Source of the DNA: Gammaproteobacteria bacterium
Lineage (GTDB): Bacteria; Pseudomonadota; Gammaproteobacteria; Pseudomonadales; Porticoccaceae
Length of the DNA: 64,000 bases
Direction of reading: 5' to 3'
Assembly: GCA_016708925.1 (NCBI GenBank)
Contig: JADJET010000004.1
Location: 9,740-73,739 of the forward strand
Shown: positions 48,077 through 56,468 of the stretch, one piece after another
Layout of the letters: the number at the start of each line of letters is the position of its first letter
Numbering within the stretch: the stretch's first letter is position 1
Translations under genes and position numbers: made by a program
Notes under the pieces: model-generated
The model's database searches: none
What the model saw: only the letters and a program-made list of their open reading frames with translations
What the model was told of the DNA's origin: nothing

Positions 48077-48346
48077 TTGGCCAATACACCCCAGGCGAAA
48101 AAGCGCGCCCGTCAGAGCGAAAAGCGCCGTCAGCTCAAAGCTGGCCAGCGTTCCATGACGCGCACCTACATCAAGAAAGTCCAGGCTGCATTGCTGGCCG
48201 GTGATCTGGAGGCCGCCAAGGCCGCCTATGCCGCCGCCGTGCCCGTGCTGGATCGCATCGCCGACAAGGGCGTGATCCACAAGAACAAGGCCGCGCGCTA
48301 CAAGAGCCGGCTCAACGCCCATATCAAGGCGCTCGCCAGCGGCTGA
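48077..48346 (+). CDS. rpsT: 30S ribosomal protein S20
   Basis: S20 binds 16S rRNA early in small-subunit assembly. It has 89 residues, MANTPQAKKRARQSEKRRQ at the N-terminus and a highly basic helical body. The start is a TTG at 48077. E. coli rpsT also begins with UUG, and that weak start is part of its autogenous control, so the same regulation is plausible here. A promoter lies upstream and a terminator follows. Confidence 0.97.
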   Translation: MANTPQAKKRARQSEKRRQLKAGQRSMTRTYIKKVQAALLAGDLEAAKAAYAAAVPVLDRIADKGVIHKNKAARYKSRLNAHIKALASG

Positions 48347-48370
48347 GTTCTGTTCCCACGTTTGCCTTGC

Positions 48371-48400
48371 AAAGCCGGCTGATGTCGGCTTTGTCGTTTT
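48371..48400 (+). terminator. Intrinsic terminator after rpsT
   Basis: AAAGCCG (48371-48377) and CGGCTTT (48386-48392) pair around an 8-base loop and are followed by GTCGTTTT. It separates rpsT from the convergent proB gene. Confidence 0.75.
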
Positions 48401-48445
48401 ACACCGCTGTTTGAGCGCCGGTTGTTCAGGCGGGTGCGGCGTTGT

Positions 48446-49573
48446 TCAGACCAGCACCAGATTGTCGCGGTGGATCAGTTCGGCGTCGCCGCCGTAGCCC
48501 AGTATTTCCAGGATGCGGTCGCTGCCCAGGCCGGCGATGCGCCGGGTTTCCGCACTGCTGTAATTGATCAGGCCGCGGGCGATCTCGCGCCCGTCCTCGG
48601 CCAGGCAGCGCACCAGATCGCCGCGGGCGTAGTCGCCTTCGCAGCGCAAGACACCCACCGGCAGCAGACTGCGACCGGATTCGCGCAGTACGCGCACCGC
48701 GCCGGCATCCAGGGTGACGGCACCCTTTGCCTGAAGCTGTCCCGCCAGCCACTGCTTGCGCGCCACCAGAGGTTCGCTGTCGGCGACCAGCAAGGTGCCC
48801 AGCAGTTCGCCTTCGGCGAGGCGGGTCAGCACCTGGTCGATGCGTCCCCCGGCGATCAGCGTGTGTGCGCCGGAACGCGCCGCGAGGCGCGCGGCGCGCA
48901 GCTTGGTGATCATGCCGCCGCGGCTGAGCTGGCTGGCGCTGCCGCCGGCGATGGCATCGAGGCCGAGATCCAGGGCGCGGCCGCGCTGAATCAGGGTGGC
49001 GTCGGGATTCGCCCGTGGATCGGCGCTGTAGAGGCCGTCGCGGTCGGTGAGGATCACCAGCAGCGGCGCTTCGATGAGATTGGCGACCAGTGCGCCCAGG
49101 GTGTCGTTGTCGCCGAAGCGGATCTCGTCGGTGACCACGGTGTCGTTCTCGTTGACCACCGGCACCACGCCCAGTTTGATCAGCGTCGTGAGGGTGCGGC
49201 GCGCATTGAGATAACGCTGCCGATTGGAGAGATCGTCATGGTCGAGCAGGATCTGGGCGGTGTGGCGGCCGTAGCGCTGAAAGCAGGATTCGTAGGCCTC
49301 GATCAGCCCCATCTGGCCGACCGCGGCGGCGGCTTGCAGTTCGTGAAGTTCGCGCGGGCGCTGCGCCCAGTTGAGGCGCGCCATGCCTTCGGCGATGGCG
49401 CCCGAGGATACCAGCACGATTTCGTAGCCCTGGTCCTGGAGCGCGGCGATCTGGCCGACCCAGCCGGCGATGGCTTCCCGGGCCAGGCCGCGGCCGTCGT
49501 TGGTGAGCAGGGCGCTGCCGATCTTCACCACCCAGCGGCGGGCGGCGGTGACCTGGCGGCGTTCAGCGTCCAC
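48446..49573 (-). CDS. proB: Glutamate 5-kinase
   Basis: ProB phosphorylates glutamate in the first step of proline synthesis and is feedback-inhibited by proline. It has 375 residues. The amino-acid-kinase domain has WVVKIGSALLTNDGRGL, VLVSSGAIAEGMARL and VVPVVNENDTVVTDEIRFGDND. The later PUA domain (about 275-370) covers GAVRVLRESGRSLLPVGV and CLAEDGREIARGLINYSS. It is 14 bases downstream of obgE, so it is likely co-transcribed; the convergent rpsT terminator lies beyond. Confidence 0.96.
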   Translation of the reverse strand: MDAERRQVTAARRWVVKIGSALLTNDGRGLAREAIAGWVGQIAALQDQGYEIVLVSSGAIAEGMARLNWAQRPRELHELQAAAAVGQMGLIEAYESCFQRYGRHTAQILLDHDDLSNRQRYLNARRTLTTLIKLGVVPVVNENDTVVTDEIRFGDNDTLGALVANLIEAPLLVILTDRDGLYSADPRANPDATLIQRGRALDLGLDAIAGGSASQLSRGGMITKLRAARLAARSGAHTLIAGGRIDQVLTRLAEGELLGTLLVADSEPLVARKQWLAGQLQAKGAVTLDAGAVRVLRESGRSLLPVGVLRCEGDYARGDLVRCLAEDGREIARGLINYSSAETRRIAGLGSDRILEILGYGGDAELIHRDNLVLV

Positions 49574-49587
49574 GGCGCGGGTTCCGG

Positions 49588-50778
49588 TCAGGGGGCATGG
49601 AACACTTCGACATCATGGTCATCGTCGTCGTCATCCTGGTCCGCGAGTTCATCATCCGCACCGGTTCGTTGCGCCTGTAGCCAGGCGATGCGCTCGCGGG
49701 CCTCGCGCTGCATCGCTTCCTGCATTTCGCGCTCGTGGCGCGCGGCTTCGGGATCTTCAGTCTGGATGCGGGCGCGTGCTTCGAGGTAATTCATCACCGC
49801 TTCGCACAGTTCGTTGGTGCCCGCGCGCTCGGCGGCCGAGATCAGATACCAGGGTGCATCCCAGCCGAGGGCGTCCGCGATGGCGGTGGCGCGCGCGCGG
49901 GCTTCGTCCGGCGGCAACAGGTCGGCCTTGTTGAACACCAGCCAGCAATCCCGCTGGGCCAGCGTGGGGCTGAATTTTTCGAGCTCCCCGTGCAGGGTGC
50001 GCACCGCATCCGCCGGATCGCCGCCATCCAGGGGCGCGAGATCGACAAGATGCAGAAGGAGTCGCGTACGCGTCAGGTGGCGCAGAAAGCGGATACCAAG
50101 CCCCGCACCGTCGGCGGCGCCCTCGATCACTCCGGGCACGTCGGCGACCACGAAGCTTCGGTAATGCGCCAGTGACACCACACCGAGATTGGGTACCAGC
50201 GTGGTAAACGGGTAATCCGCGACCTTGGGCCGCGCCGCCGAGATCGCGTGGATCAGCGTGGATTTGCCGGCGTTGGGCAAGCCCAGCAGCCCCACATCGG
50301 CGAGCAGCTTGAGTTCGAGGCGCAGATGGCGGGTCTCGCCTTCGCTGCCGGGACTGGTACGCCGGGGGGCGCGATTGATGCTGGATTTGAAGCGGGCGTT
50401 GCCGAGGCCGTGGAAGCCGCCGCGCGCCACCACCAGGCGCTCGCCGGATGTGGTGAGGTCGCCGATGATTTCGTCGGTGTCGGCATCCATCACGGTGGTA
50501 CCCACGGGGACCGGCAGCAGCAGGTCTTCGGCCGAGCGGCCCCGGCAGTTGGCGCCGCGACCAGTGGCGCCGCTGTCGGCGCGAAACACGCGCTGATAAC
50601 GGTAGTCCACCAGGGTGTTGAGTCCGGGGTCGGCGACCAGGATGACGCTGCCGCCATCGCCGCCATCGCCACCGTCCGGACCGCCCTTGGGAATGTACTT
50701 CTCGCGCCGGAAGCTCATGCAGCCGTTGCCGCCGTTGCCGGCGATGACATTGATGGGCGCTTCGTCGACGAATTTCAT
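49588..50778 (-). CDS. obgE: GTPase ObgE
   Basis: Obg is an essential GTPase involved in 50S subunit assembly and the stringent response. It has 396 residues. The glycine-rich Obg fold (residues 1-158) has NGCMSFRREKYIPKGGPDGG and repeated Gly motifs. The G domain has GLPNAGKSTLIHAIS, VADVPGVIEGA and FNKADLL. The C-terminus is short and very acidic (a DDDDDHD segment). It lies downstream of rplU-rpmA after a terminator hairpin that probably reduces its transcription. Confidence 0.97.
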   Translation of the reverse strand: MKFVDEAPINVIAGNGGNGCMSFRREKYIPKGGPDGGDGGDGGSVILVADPGLNTLVDYRYQRVFRADSGATGRGANCRGRSAEDLLLPVPVGTTVMDADTDEIIGDLTTSGERLVVARGGFHGLGNARFKSSINRAPRRTSPGSEGETRHLRLELKLLADVGLLGLPNAGKSTLIHAISAARPKVADYPFTTLVPNLGVVSLAHYRSFVVADVPGVIEGAADGAGLGIRFLRHLTRTRLLLHLVDLAPLDGGDPADAVRTLHGELEKFSPTLAQRDCWLVFNKADLLPPDEARARATAIADALGWDAPWYLISAAERAGTNELCEAVMNYLEARARIQTEDPEAARHEREMQEAMQREARERIAWLQAQRTGADDELADQDDDDDDHDVEVFHAP

Positions 50779-50847
50779 GAGTTGTATCCCCCGGAAGCTG
50801 GGGTTCCGGCGTATCGAATCATATGCCAGGCGGGTTGGCCGCCTCCA

Positions 50848-50875
50848 TAAAAAAAGCCCCGGTAAAGGGGCTTTT
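50848..50875 (-). terminator. Intrinsic terminator between rpmA and obgE
   Basis: On the minus strand AAAAGCCCC pairs with GGGGCTTTT around a TTTACC loop and is followed by more T residues. It lies 24 bases past the rpmA stop. It should end most rplU-rpmA transcripts, with leakage feeding obgE-proB. Confidence 0.88.
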
Positions 50876-50898
50876 CCGCAAGCCTGTCGCGCTGGCGG

Positions 50899-51156
50899 TC
50901 AGTTGACCACGATGTCGACGAAGCGGCGGTTGTGCGGTCCCCGCACCGCGAAGCGGACAGTGCCGTCGGCGGTGGCAAACAGGGTGTGGTCGCGGCCGAT
51001 GCCGACGTTGACGCCGCGGTGAAACGCGGTGCCGCGCTGCCGCACAATGATGCTGCCCGCGGTGACGTTCTCGCCGCCAAAGCATTTCACGCCGAGGCGC
51101 TTGCTATGGGAGTCGCGGCCATTGCGGGTACTGCCGCCTGCCTTTTTAGTTGCCAT
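50899..51156 (-). CDS. rpmA: 50S ribosomal protein L27
   Basis: L27 reaches towards the peptidyl transferase centre. It has 85 residues with the typical N-terminus MATKKAGGSTRNGRDSHSKR, then GVKCFGGENVTAGSIIVRQRGT and HTLFATADG. It starts 23 bases after rplU and ends just before a strong terminator. Confidence 0.97.
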   Translation of the reverse strand: MATKKAGGSTRNGRDSHSKRLGVKCFGGENVTAGSIIVRQRGTAFHRGVNVGIGRDHTLFATADGTVRFAVRGPHNRRFVDIVVN

Positions 51157-51179
51157 CGATCCGCTCCTTTAATCCGGGT

Positions 51180-51494
51180 TCAGCCGGCGCTGATGCCGGT
51201 AATTTTGATCTGGGTGTACCACTGGCGGTGACCCATCTGCTTCATGTGGTGCTTGCGGCGGCGGAATTTCAGGATCCTCACCTTGTCGGCGCGGCCCTGG
51301 CTGACCACCTCGGCGGTCACCTTGCCGCCGGTCACATAGGGCGCGCCCAGCTTGATGTCGCCGCCGTCCGCCACCATCAGGACACGGTCGAAATCGACCG
51401 TTTCGCCCGGGGCGACATTGAGCTTTTCGACGTTGAGTACTTCACCCGGTTCGACCCGGTGTTGTTTGCCGCCGCTTTCGATAACCGCGTACAT
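51180..51494 (-). CDS. rplU: 50S ribosomal protein L21
   Basis: L21 binds 23S rRNA. It has 104 residues, MYAVIESGGKQHRVEPGEVL at the N-terminus, and the C-terminal HHMKQMGHRQWYTQIKITGI with the conserved basic stretch KFRRRKHH. It is the first gene of rplU-rpmA. The leader contains a GGCTTC/GAAGCC hairpin at 51516-51531, 22 bases ahead of the start codon. Confidence 0.97.
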   Translation of the reverse strand: MYAVIESGGKQHRVEPGEVLNVEKLNVAPGETVDFDRVLMVADGGDIKLGAPYVTGGKVTAEVVSQGRADKVRILKFRRRKHHMKQMGHRQWYTQIKITGISAG

Positions 51495-51847
51495 GCTGAA
51501 CTCCCGAACGGTCCCGGCTTCGGACGAAGCCAGCTACCCTGTGCAAAGGGCGGCGATTCTAAGCCAAGACCCGGGTTGCCGCAAGGCGCAAACCTGTCCC
51601 GCGCGCCGCGCCGGCCTCCGGCGGGCGGTTTCAACGGCTGCGCCAAATCTGCTAGTGTGCGGCGGCACCGTCCGCCGATCCCGCGGGCCGGCAGACCCCG
51701 GTGAGAACACCAACAGGCACGGCTCCACACCTGCGCTGCCGCTCCGCACGGGCCGCTGGCGGCCGGTGTGGACCCGAGTGTCGCATGACCAACAACAACG
51801 ATCCGCGCCGACCACCAAACCGCCGCATCAATACAGAGGGGAATCCC
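51495..51847. other. Divergent intergenic region rplU/nudC
   Basis: These 353 bases hold the rplU leader and promoter on the left. The right two thirds contain no gene I can support; one open frame runs through into nudC but has no coding character. A ribosome site (GAGGGGA) lies just before the nudC ATG. Confidence 0.6.
51556..51584 (-). promoter_or_regulatory. Sigma-70-like promoter of rplU
   Basis: On the minus strand TTGCGG (51579-51584) and TAGAAT (51556-51561) are 17 bases apart. The site is 62 bases from the rplU start codon and oriented towards it. Confidence 0.6.
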
Positions 51848-52771
51848 ATGTCGATCATCAACACCTTTGCCGGCGGTCCCCTGGATCGCGCCAGTGACCG
51901 CCGCACCGATGCCGACTGGATCGCTGCGCAGCGCGCGAAACCCGATACCCGGGTGATTCCCTACTACCGGCTGCAACCCCTGGTGACGCCGGGCGGCAAC
52001 GCCATCGGCTGGTTGCCGGCTGCGGAGTTGAGCGAATTCCTCGGTGCCGATCTGCCCTGCATTTTCATGGGCCTCGACACCGCCGGCGTGGCGCATTTTG
52101 CCCTGGACGTGACGGGCGTGGAGGACGCCCCGACCCTGGAACCCTTTCGCGGCGCGGGCCGCTTCATGGACCTGCGCGCCATCGCCTTGCGCCTGCCGCT
52201 CGGTGATCCCTCGACGCTCGCCACCGGCAAGGCCGTGCTCGACTGGCACGCGCGCCACCAGTTCTGCGCCGTGTGCGGCAGCCGCACCGCAATGCGGATG
52301 GCGGGCTACATGCGCAAGTGCGGCAATCAGGACTGCAATGCCGAACACTTTCCCCGCACCGACCCGGTGGTGATCATGCTCGCCGTGCGCGGCGACGAGG
52401 CCCTGGTGGGCCGCCAGAAGAGCTTCCCCCCCGGCATGTACTCGGCGCTCGCCGGCTTCATCGAGCCGGGCGAGAACATCGAGGAAGCGGTGCGGCGCGA
52501 AATTTTCGAAGAGGCCGGCATTCGCGTCGGCGCGGTGCACTACCACTCCACCCAGCCCTGGCCCTGGCCCTCGTCGCTGATGATCGGCTGCTTCGCCGAT
52601 GCCGAAACCACCGAGATCCATATCGACGGGAACGAGCTGGAAGAAGCGCGCTGGGTGTCGCGCAACCTGCTCGCGGCCGCCTATCGCGGCGAGACCGGCA
52701 CCGGCGTGCTGCTGCCGCCGCCCATGGCCATCGCCCATCAGTTGCTCAAGACCTTTATCGAACAGGGCTGA
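51848..52771 (+). CDS. nudC: NAD(+) diphosphatase NudC (Nudix)
   Basis: NudC hydrolyses NADH and NAD(+) and removes NAD caps from RNA. The ATG at 51848 (MSIINTFAGGPLDR) is chosen because a strong GAGGGGA site precedes it; this gives 307 residues. A four-cysteine zinc ribbon is seen in FCAVCGS and RKCGNQDC. The Nudix box runs through GFIEPGENIEEAVRREIFEEAG, and the NudC-specific QPWPWPSSLM follows. It is separated from the enoyl-CoA hydratase gene by 42 bases. Confidence 0.94.
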   Translation: MSIINTFAGGPLDRASDRRTDADWIAAQRAKPDTRVIPYYRLQPLVTPGGNAIGWLPAAELSEFLGADLPCIFMGLDTAGVAHFALDVTGVEDAPTLEPFRGAGRFMDLRAIALRLPLGDPSTLATGKAVLDWHARHQFCAVCGSRTAMRMAGYMRKCGNQDCNAEHFPRTDPVVIMLAVRGDEALVGRQKSFPPGMYSALAGFIEPGENIEEAVRREIFEEAGIRVGAVHYHSTQPWPWPSSLMIGCFADAETTEIHIDGNELEEARWVSRNLLAAAYRGETGTGVLLPPPMAIAHQLLKTFIEQG

Positions 52772-52813
52772 GCCCGGCTCGAACCCCGACTTCCAAACCA
52801 GAGAACCGCAACC

Positions 52814-53644
52814 ATGAAATACCGTGAAATTCTTTACGAGGTAAAGGACGGCGTCGCCCTGGTGACGCTCAACCGTCCCGACAAGCTCAACGCCTGGACC
52901 ACCCGCATGGCGGAAGAGATCCAGGACGCCACGCTGGCGGCGGCCGAGGACGCCGCGGCGCGGGTGATCGTGATCACCGGCGCCGGCCGGGGCTTCTGCT
53001 CCGGCGCCGACATGAAGCTGCTGTCGGACATGGGTGACGGCGGCAAGGGCCAGGCCGCCACCGATGATCCCGACGACAGCCCCCGCGCGCGGCCCAGTGA
53101 CGTGCGCGCCGACTACACCCACAAATACTCGTATTTCCCCGCCATTCCCAAGCCGGTGATCGCCGCCATCAACGGCCCGGTGGCCGGCATCGGGCTGGTG
53201 ATGACGCTCTATTGCGACATCCGCATCGCCGCCGCCGACGCCAAGTTCACCACGGCCTTCGTCAAACGCGGGCTGATCGCCGAATACGGCGGCGCCTGGC
53301 TCGCTGCGCGCGTCATGGGCGTCGCCAATGCGCTCGAAATCTTCCTCTCCGGACGGGTTTTCGACGGCGTCGAGGCGCGCGACCTGGGGCTGGTGAACCA
53401 GGTGTTGCCGAACGACGGTTTCATGGATGCGGTGCTGAAATACGCCCGCGACATGGCGCACAACAATTCACCGCGCTCGATGGGCGTGATCAAGCACCAG
53501 ATCTGGGAGAGCCTGTTCCAAAGCCTCGGCGAAGGCGTCGAGCTTTCGGTGGTGGAAATGAAAGCCAGCATCGCGAGCGAGGATTTCAAGGAGGGCGTCG
53601 CGCACTTTCTCGAAAAGCGCCAGGCGCGTTTCAGCGGGCGTTGA
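52814..53644 (+). CDS. Enoyl-CoA hydratase/isomerase family protein
   Basis: This is a crotonase-fold protein of 276 residues acting on acyl-CoA thioesters. The oxyanion-hole segments are ITGAGRGFCSGADMKLL and NGPVAGIGLVMTLYCDIRIA. A Glu in KRGLIAEYGGAWLAARVMG could act as catalytic acid/base. The C-terminal helix contains HFLEKRQARFSGR, usual for the family. It begins a run of acyl-CoA type genes (SDR, thiolase-like, DUF35), so a role in side-chain or fatty-acyl beta-oxidation is likely. Confidence 0.9.
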   Translation: MKYREILYEVKDGVALVTLNRPDKLNAWTTRMAEEIQDATLAAAEDAAARVIVITGAGRGFCSGADMKLLSDMGDGGKGQAATDDPDDSPRARPSDVRADYTHKYSYFPAIPKPVIAAINGPVAGIGLVMTLYCDIRIAAADAKFTTAFVKRGLIAEYGGAWLAARVMGVANALEIFLSGRVFDGVEARDLGLVNQVLPNDGFMDAVLKYARDMAHNNSPRSMGVIKHQIWESLFQSLGEGVELSVVEMKASIASEDFKEGVAHFLEKRQARFSGR

Positions 53645-53680
53645 AACCGAGCACCGAACCGACAAAAAGACACTGTTCCC

Positions 53681-53707
53681 GTCATGCCCGCGTAGGCGGG
53701 CGTCCAG
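53681..53707. repeat. REP-like palindrome
   Basis: GCCCGC-GTA-GGCGGGC (53686-53701) in the context GTCATGCCCGC...GTCCAG matches the core palindromes of the repeats at 6601-6698, 6815-6978 and 15058-15199. It lies in the 192-base gap between the hydratase and SDR genes. Confidence 0.65.
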
Positions 53708-53836
53708 TGCGGGGTTCCCGAGCGCTGAGCAAAGCATTCGAGGACAGGCGGCGCAGGGACGACGAACAATGGATTTTTGGCGGTGGCCAAAAAACAGTAA
53801 ACACAAAAAGCAGATAGCAGACTGCATGGGGGCAAC

Positions 53837-54619
53837 ATGGGACGAGTAGCAGGCAAAGTGGCACTGGTCACCGGCGCCGCTTCGGGGCTGGGGCGGGCGA
53901 CCGCGATCCGGCTCGCCGAAGAGGGCGCGCGCGTAATGGTCACCGACTGGGAGGATCGCGGCGGCGCCGAAACCGTCGATCTGATCAAGGGCGCGGGCGG
54001 CGAGGCGCGCTTTCGCCATCAGGACGTGTCGAGCGAAGAAGAATGGCAGGCGACCATCGACGAGATCATCGCCACCTGGGGGCGGCTCGATGTGCTGGTC
54101 AACAATGCCGCCGTGATCATCGCCAAGTCGATCAGGGACACCACGCTGAAGGATTGGCGCTGGCAGAACAGCATCGCCCTCGATGGCGTTTTTCTCGGCG
54201 TCAAATACGGCTGCGCGGCCATGGAGAAATCCGGTGGCGGCTCGATCATCAACATCTCGTCCATCGCCGGCATCATCGGCCTCGACAGATCGGCCGCCTA
54301 CTGCGCCGCCAAGGGTGGGGTACGACTGCTGACGAAAGCGGCGGCCGCCGAGTTTGCGCGCCTCAAGAACGGCGTGCGGGTGAACTCCGTGCATCCGGGC
54401 GTGATCCGTACCCCGGGAGTCGAGAAGACCATCCGCAAATACGGCGGCACCGATAAAGAGGCCAAGGTGCGGGCGAGCTTCGAAGCCATGTCGCCGCTCG
54501 GCGAACTCGGCGAGCCCAGCGACATCGCCAACGGCGTGCTGTATCTCGCGTCCGACGAATCCAAATACATGCACGGTGCCGAGCTGGTGATCGACGCCGG
54601 CTTCAGCGCCGTGCGCTAA
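53837..54619 (+). CDS. SDR family oxidoreductase
   Basis: This is a classical short-chain dehydrogenase of 260 residues. It has TGAASGLGRATAIRLAEEGA for cofactor binding, NNAAVI, SIINISSIAGIIG with the catalytic Ser and YCAAKGGVR with Tyr and Lys. The MVTDWEDRGG segment with Asp after strand 2 favours NAD. It is followed after 24 bases by the thiolase-like gene and probably oxidises a 3-hydroxyacyl-CoA or hydroxysteroid-like substrate. Confidence 0.9.
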   Translation: MGRVAGKVALVTGAASGLGRATAIRLAEEGARVMVTDWEDRGGAETVDLIKGAGGEARFRHQDVSSEEEWQATIDEIIATWGRLDVLVNNAAVIIAKSIRDTTLKDWRWQNSIALDGVFLGVKYGCAAMEKSGGGSIINISSIAGIIGLDRSAAYCAAKGGVRLLTKAAAAEFARLKNGVRVNSVHPGVIRTPGVEKTIRKYGGTDKEAKVRASFEAMSPLGELGEPSDIANGVLYLASDESKYMHGAELVIDAGFSAVR

Positions 54620-54643
54620 GAATTCGAAACTGAAGGGGGTGGA

Positions 54644-55816
54644 ATGAGCATCAAGGGTAAAGCCTATATCGCCGGCATCTACGAGCACCCGCTGCGCGAG
54701 GGCACCGGCAAAACCGTACCGCAACTGCACGCCGAGGTCGCCAAGGGCGCGCTCGAAGACGCCGGTCTCGACAAAAACGACATCGATGCCTACTACTGCG
54801 CCGGCGATGTGCCGGGCATGGGCGGCATCAACCAGGCCGAATACATGGGCCTCAAGTTGCGCCAGATCGACAGCACCGAAACCGGCGGTTCGTCCTATGT
54901 GCTGCATGTGCGCCACGCCGCCCAGGCCATCGCCGCCGGGCATTGCAAGGTGGCGCTGATCACGCTGGCCGGACGGCCGCGCGCCGATGCGAAAGAGAAC
55001 TACAGCGTGCGCCCGGGCGGTGGCGCGCCCGCCGACTACGGCTTCGAGGCGCCGTTCCGGCCCAGCATCGTCAACATGTATGCCATGGTCGCGATGCGCC
55101 ACATGCACGAGTTCGGCACCACCAGCGCGCAGCTCGCCTGGGTCAAGGTCGCCGCCTCCCACCACGCCCAGCACAATCCCCACGCGCTGCTGCGCGACGT
55201 GGTGACGGTGGAGGACGTGCTCAATTCGCCCGTGGTCAGCGATCCATTGCACCGCCTCGACTGCTGCGTGATGACCGACGGCGGCGGCGCCATCATCATG
55301 GTCGCGCCCGAAATCGCCAAAAGCCTGAAGCGTCCGCGCATCCGCGTGCTCGGCGCGGGCGAGGCGCCCAAGCACCTCAACGGCGGCAAGGTCGATCTCA
55401 CCTATTCCGGTGCGATCTGGTCCGGGGCCGATGCCTTTGCCGAAGCTGGTGTGAAGCCCGGCGATATCAAGTACGCATCCATCTACGACTCCTTCACCAT
55501 CACCGTGGTGGAGACGCTCGAAGACCTGGGCTTTTGCGCCAAGGGCAAGGGCGGCCCCTTCGTCGCCGACGGCAACCTCATCTCCGGCGTCGGCAAGCTG
55601 CCGTTCAACACCGACGGCGGCGGCCTGTGCAACAACCACCCGAGCGACCGCGGCGGCATCACCAAGGTCATCGAAGCCGTGCGCCAGGTGCGCGGCGAGG
55701 CGCACCCGAAAGTACAGGTGCCCAACTGCGATCTGGTGCTCGCCCACGGCACCGGCGGCCTGCTCGGCTCGCGCATGGGCAGTGCCACAGTGATCATGGA
55801 TCGGGAGGACGCATGA
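54644..55816 (+). CDS. Thiolase-fold protein (lipid-transfer/Ltp2-like)
   Basis: This is a thiolase-superfamily protein of 390 residues of the kind paired with DUF35 proteins. Conserved parts are TETGGSSYVLHVRHAAQAI, CVMTDGGGAIIM, NNHPSDRGG and LAHGTGGLLGSRMGSA. The nucleophilic Cys of true thiolases is replaced (GGSSY), as in steroid side-chain aldolases such as Ltp2. Condensing activity is therefore unlikely; a retro-aldol C-C cleavage or a structural role is more plausible. Its stop overlaps the DUF35 start as ATGA. Confidence 0.85.
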   Translation: MSIKGKAYIAGIYEHPLREGTGKTVPQLHAEVAKGALEDAGLDKNDIDAYYCAGDVPGMGGINQAEYMGLKLRQIDSTETGGSSYVLHVRHAAQAIAAGHCKVALITLAGRPRADAKENYSVRPGGGAPADYGFEAPFRPSIVNMYAMVAMRHMHEFGTTSAQLAWVKVAASHHAQHNPHALLRDVVTVEDVLNSPVVSDPLHRLDCCVMTDGGGAIIMVAPEIAKSLKRPRIRVLGAGEAPKHLNGGKVDLTYSGAIWSGADAFAEAGVKPGDIKYASIYDSFTITVVETLEDLGFCAKGKGGPFVADGNLISGVGKLPFNTDGGGLCNNHPSDRGGITKVIEAVRQVRGEAHPKVQVPNCDLVLAHGTGGLLGSRMGSATVIMDREDA

Positions 55817-56235
55817 GCGAAGCTAAAGCCGAGACAGCTACCACAAAAACCGCCCCGCGCGCGAAAATTCGCGCGCCGCGCATCAACGACGAAAGCCGCC
55901 CGTTCTGGGAGGCCACCACGCGCGGCGAACTACTGGTGAAACACTGCACCGCCTGCGGCGAGAACCACTACTTCCCGCGTACCTTCTGCCCGTTCTGCTT
56001 CAGCGACGCGACGGAATGGCTGAAGTGCAGCGGCCGCGGCACCATCTACACCTACAGCGTGACCCGGCGCGGCGAGCCCTACGCCATCGCCTATGTCACG
56101 CTGGAAGAAGGCCCCACCATGCTCACCAACCTGATCGACTGCGACTTCGACAAGCTCGCGATCGGCCAGGCGGTAAAGGTGAAGTTCGTGGATACGGGCG
56201 AGGGTTCGGCGCTGCCGTTTTTTGTGCCGGGGTAA
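55813..56235 (+). CDS. Zn-ribbon domain-containing OB-fold protein (DUF35)
   Basis: This 140-residue protein has a rubredoxin-like zinc ribbon, HCTACGENHYFPRTFCPFC (two CxxC pairs), followed by an OB-fold with GRGTIYTYSVTRRG. An Ala/Lys-rich N-terminal tail precedes them. DUF35 proteins form complexes with thiolase-like enzymes and help bind the CoA substrate. The 4-base overlap with the preceding gene supports a 1:1 complex. Confidence 0.93.
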   Translation: MSEAKAETATTKTAPRAKIRAPRINDESRPFWEATTRGELLVKHCTACGENHYFPRTFCPFCFSDATEWLKCSGRGTIYTYSVTRRGEPYAIAYVTLEEGPTMLTNLIDCDFDKLAIGQAVKVKFVDTGEGSALPFFVPG

Positions 56236-56252
56236 TGCCGCAGGAGCGCGTC

Positions 56253-56468
56253 ATGCGCTACACCGTTATTGTGGAAGAAGGTGCGACGAGCTGGGGGGCG
56301 TACGTCCCCGATTTGCCGGGCTGTGTGGCGGCGGGCGAGAGCCGTGAAGAGGCGCTGCGGCTGATTCGGGAGGCCATCGAGTTCCATCTGGAGGGGCTCA
56401 GGGAGCAGGGGCAGCCTATCCTGGAGCCTCACTCCCATGGCGAGGTGGTCGAGGTTCATGCGGCTTGA
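56253..56468 (+). CDS. HicB-family antitoxin-like protein, solitary
   Basis: This 71-residue protein has the partial RNase-H fold of HicB antitoxins: MRYTVIVEEGATSWGAYVPDLPGCVAAG, then a helix EEALRLIREAIEFHLEGL. HicB normally neutralises the mRNA-cleaving HicA toxin encoded beside it. No HicA-like frame is seen on either side, and there is no DNA-binding C-terminus. It may be an orphan regulator or a remnant. It starts 17 bases after the DUF35 gene. Confidence 0.8.
   Translation: MRYTVIVEEGATSWGAYVPDLPGCVAAGESREEALRLIREAIEFHLEGLREQGQPILEPHSHGEVVEVHAA

Noticed and set aside
51377..53461. A 694-codon minus-strand frame covering rplU, nudC and the hydratase
   Set aside because: It runs through three well-supported genes in the wrong frame or strand and has no family signature.
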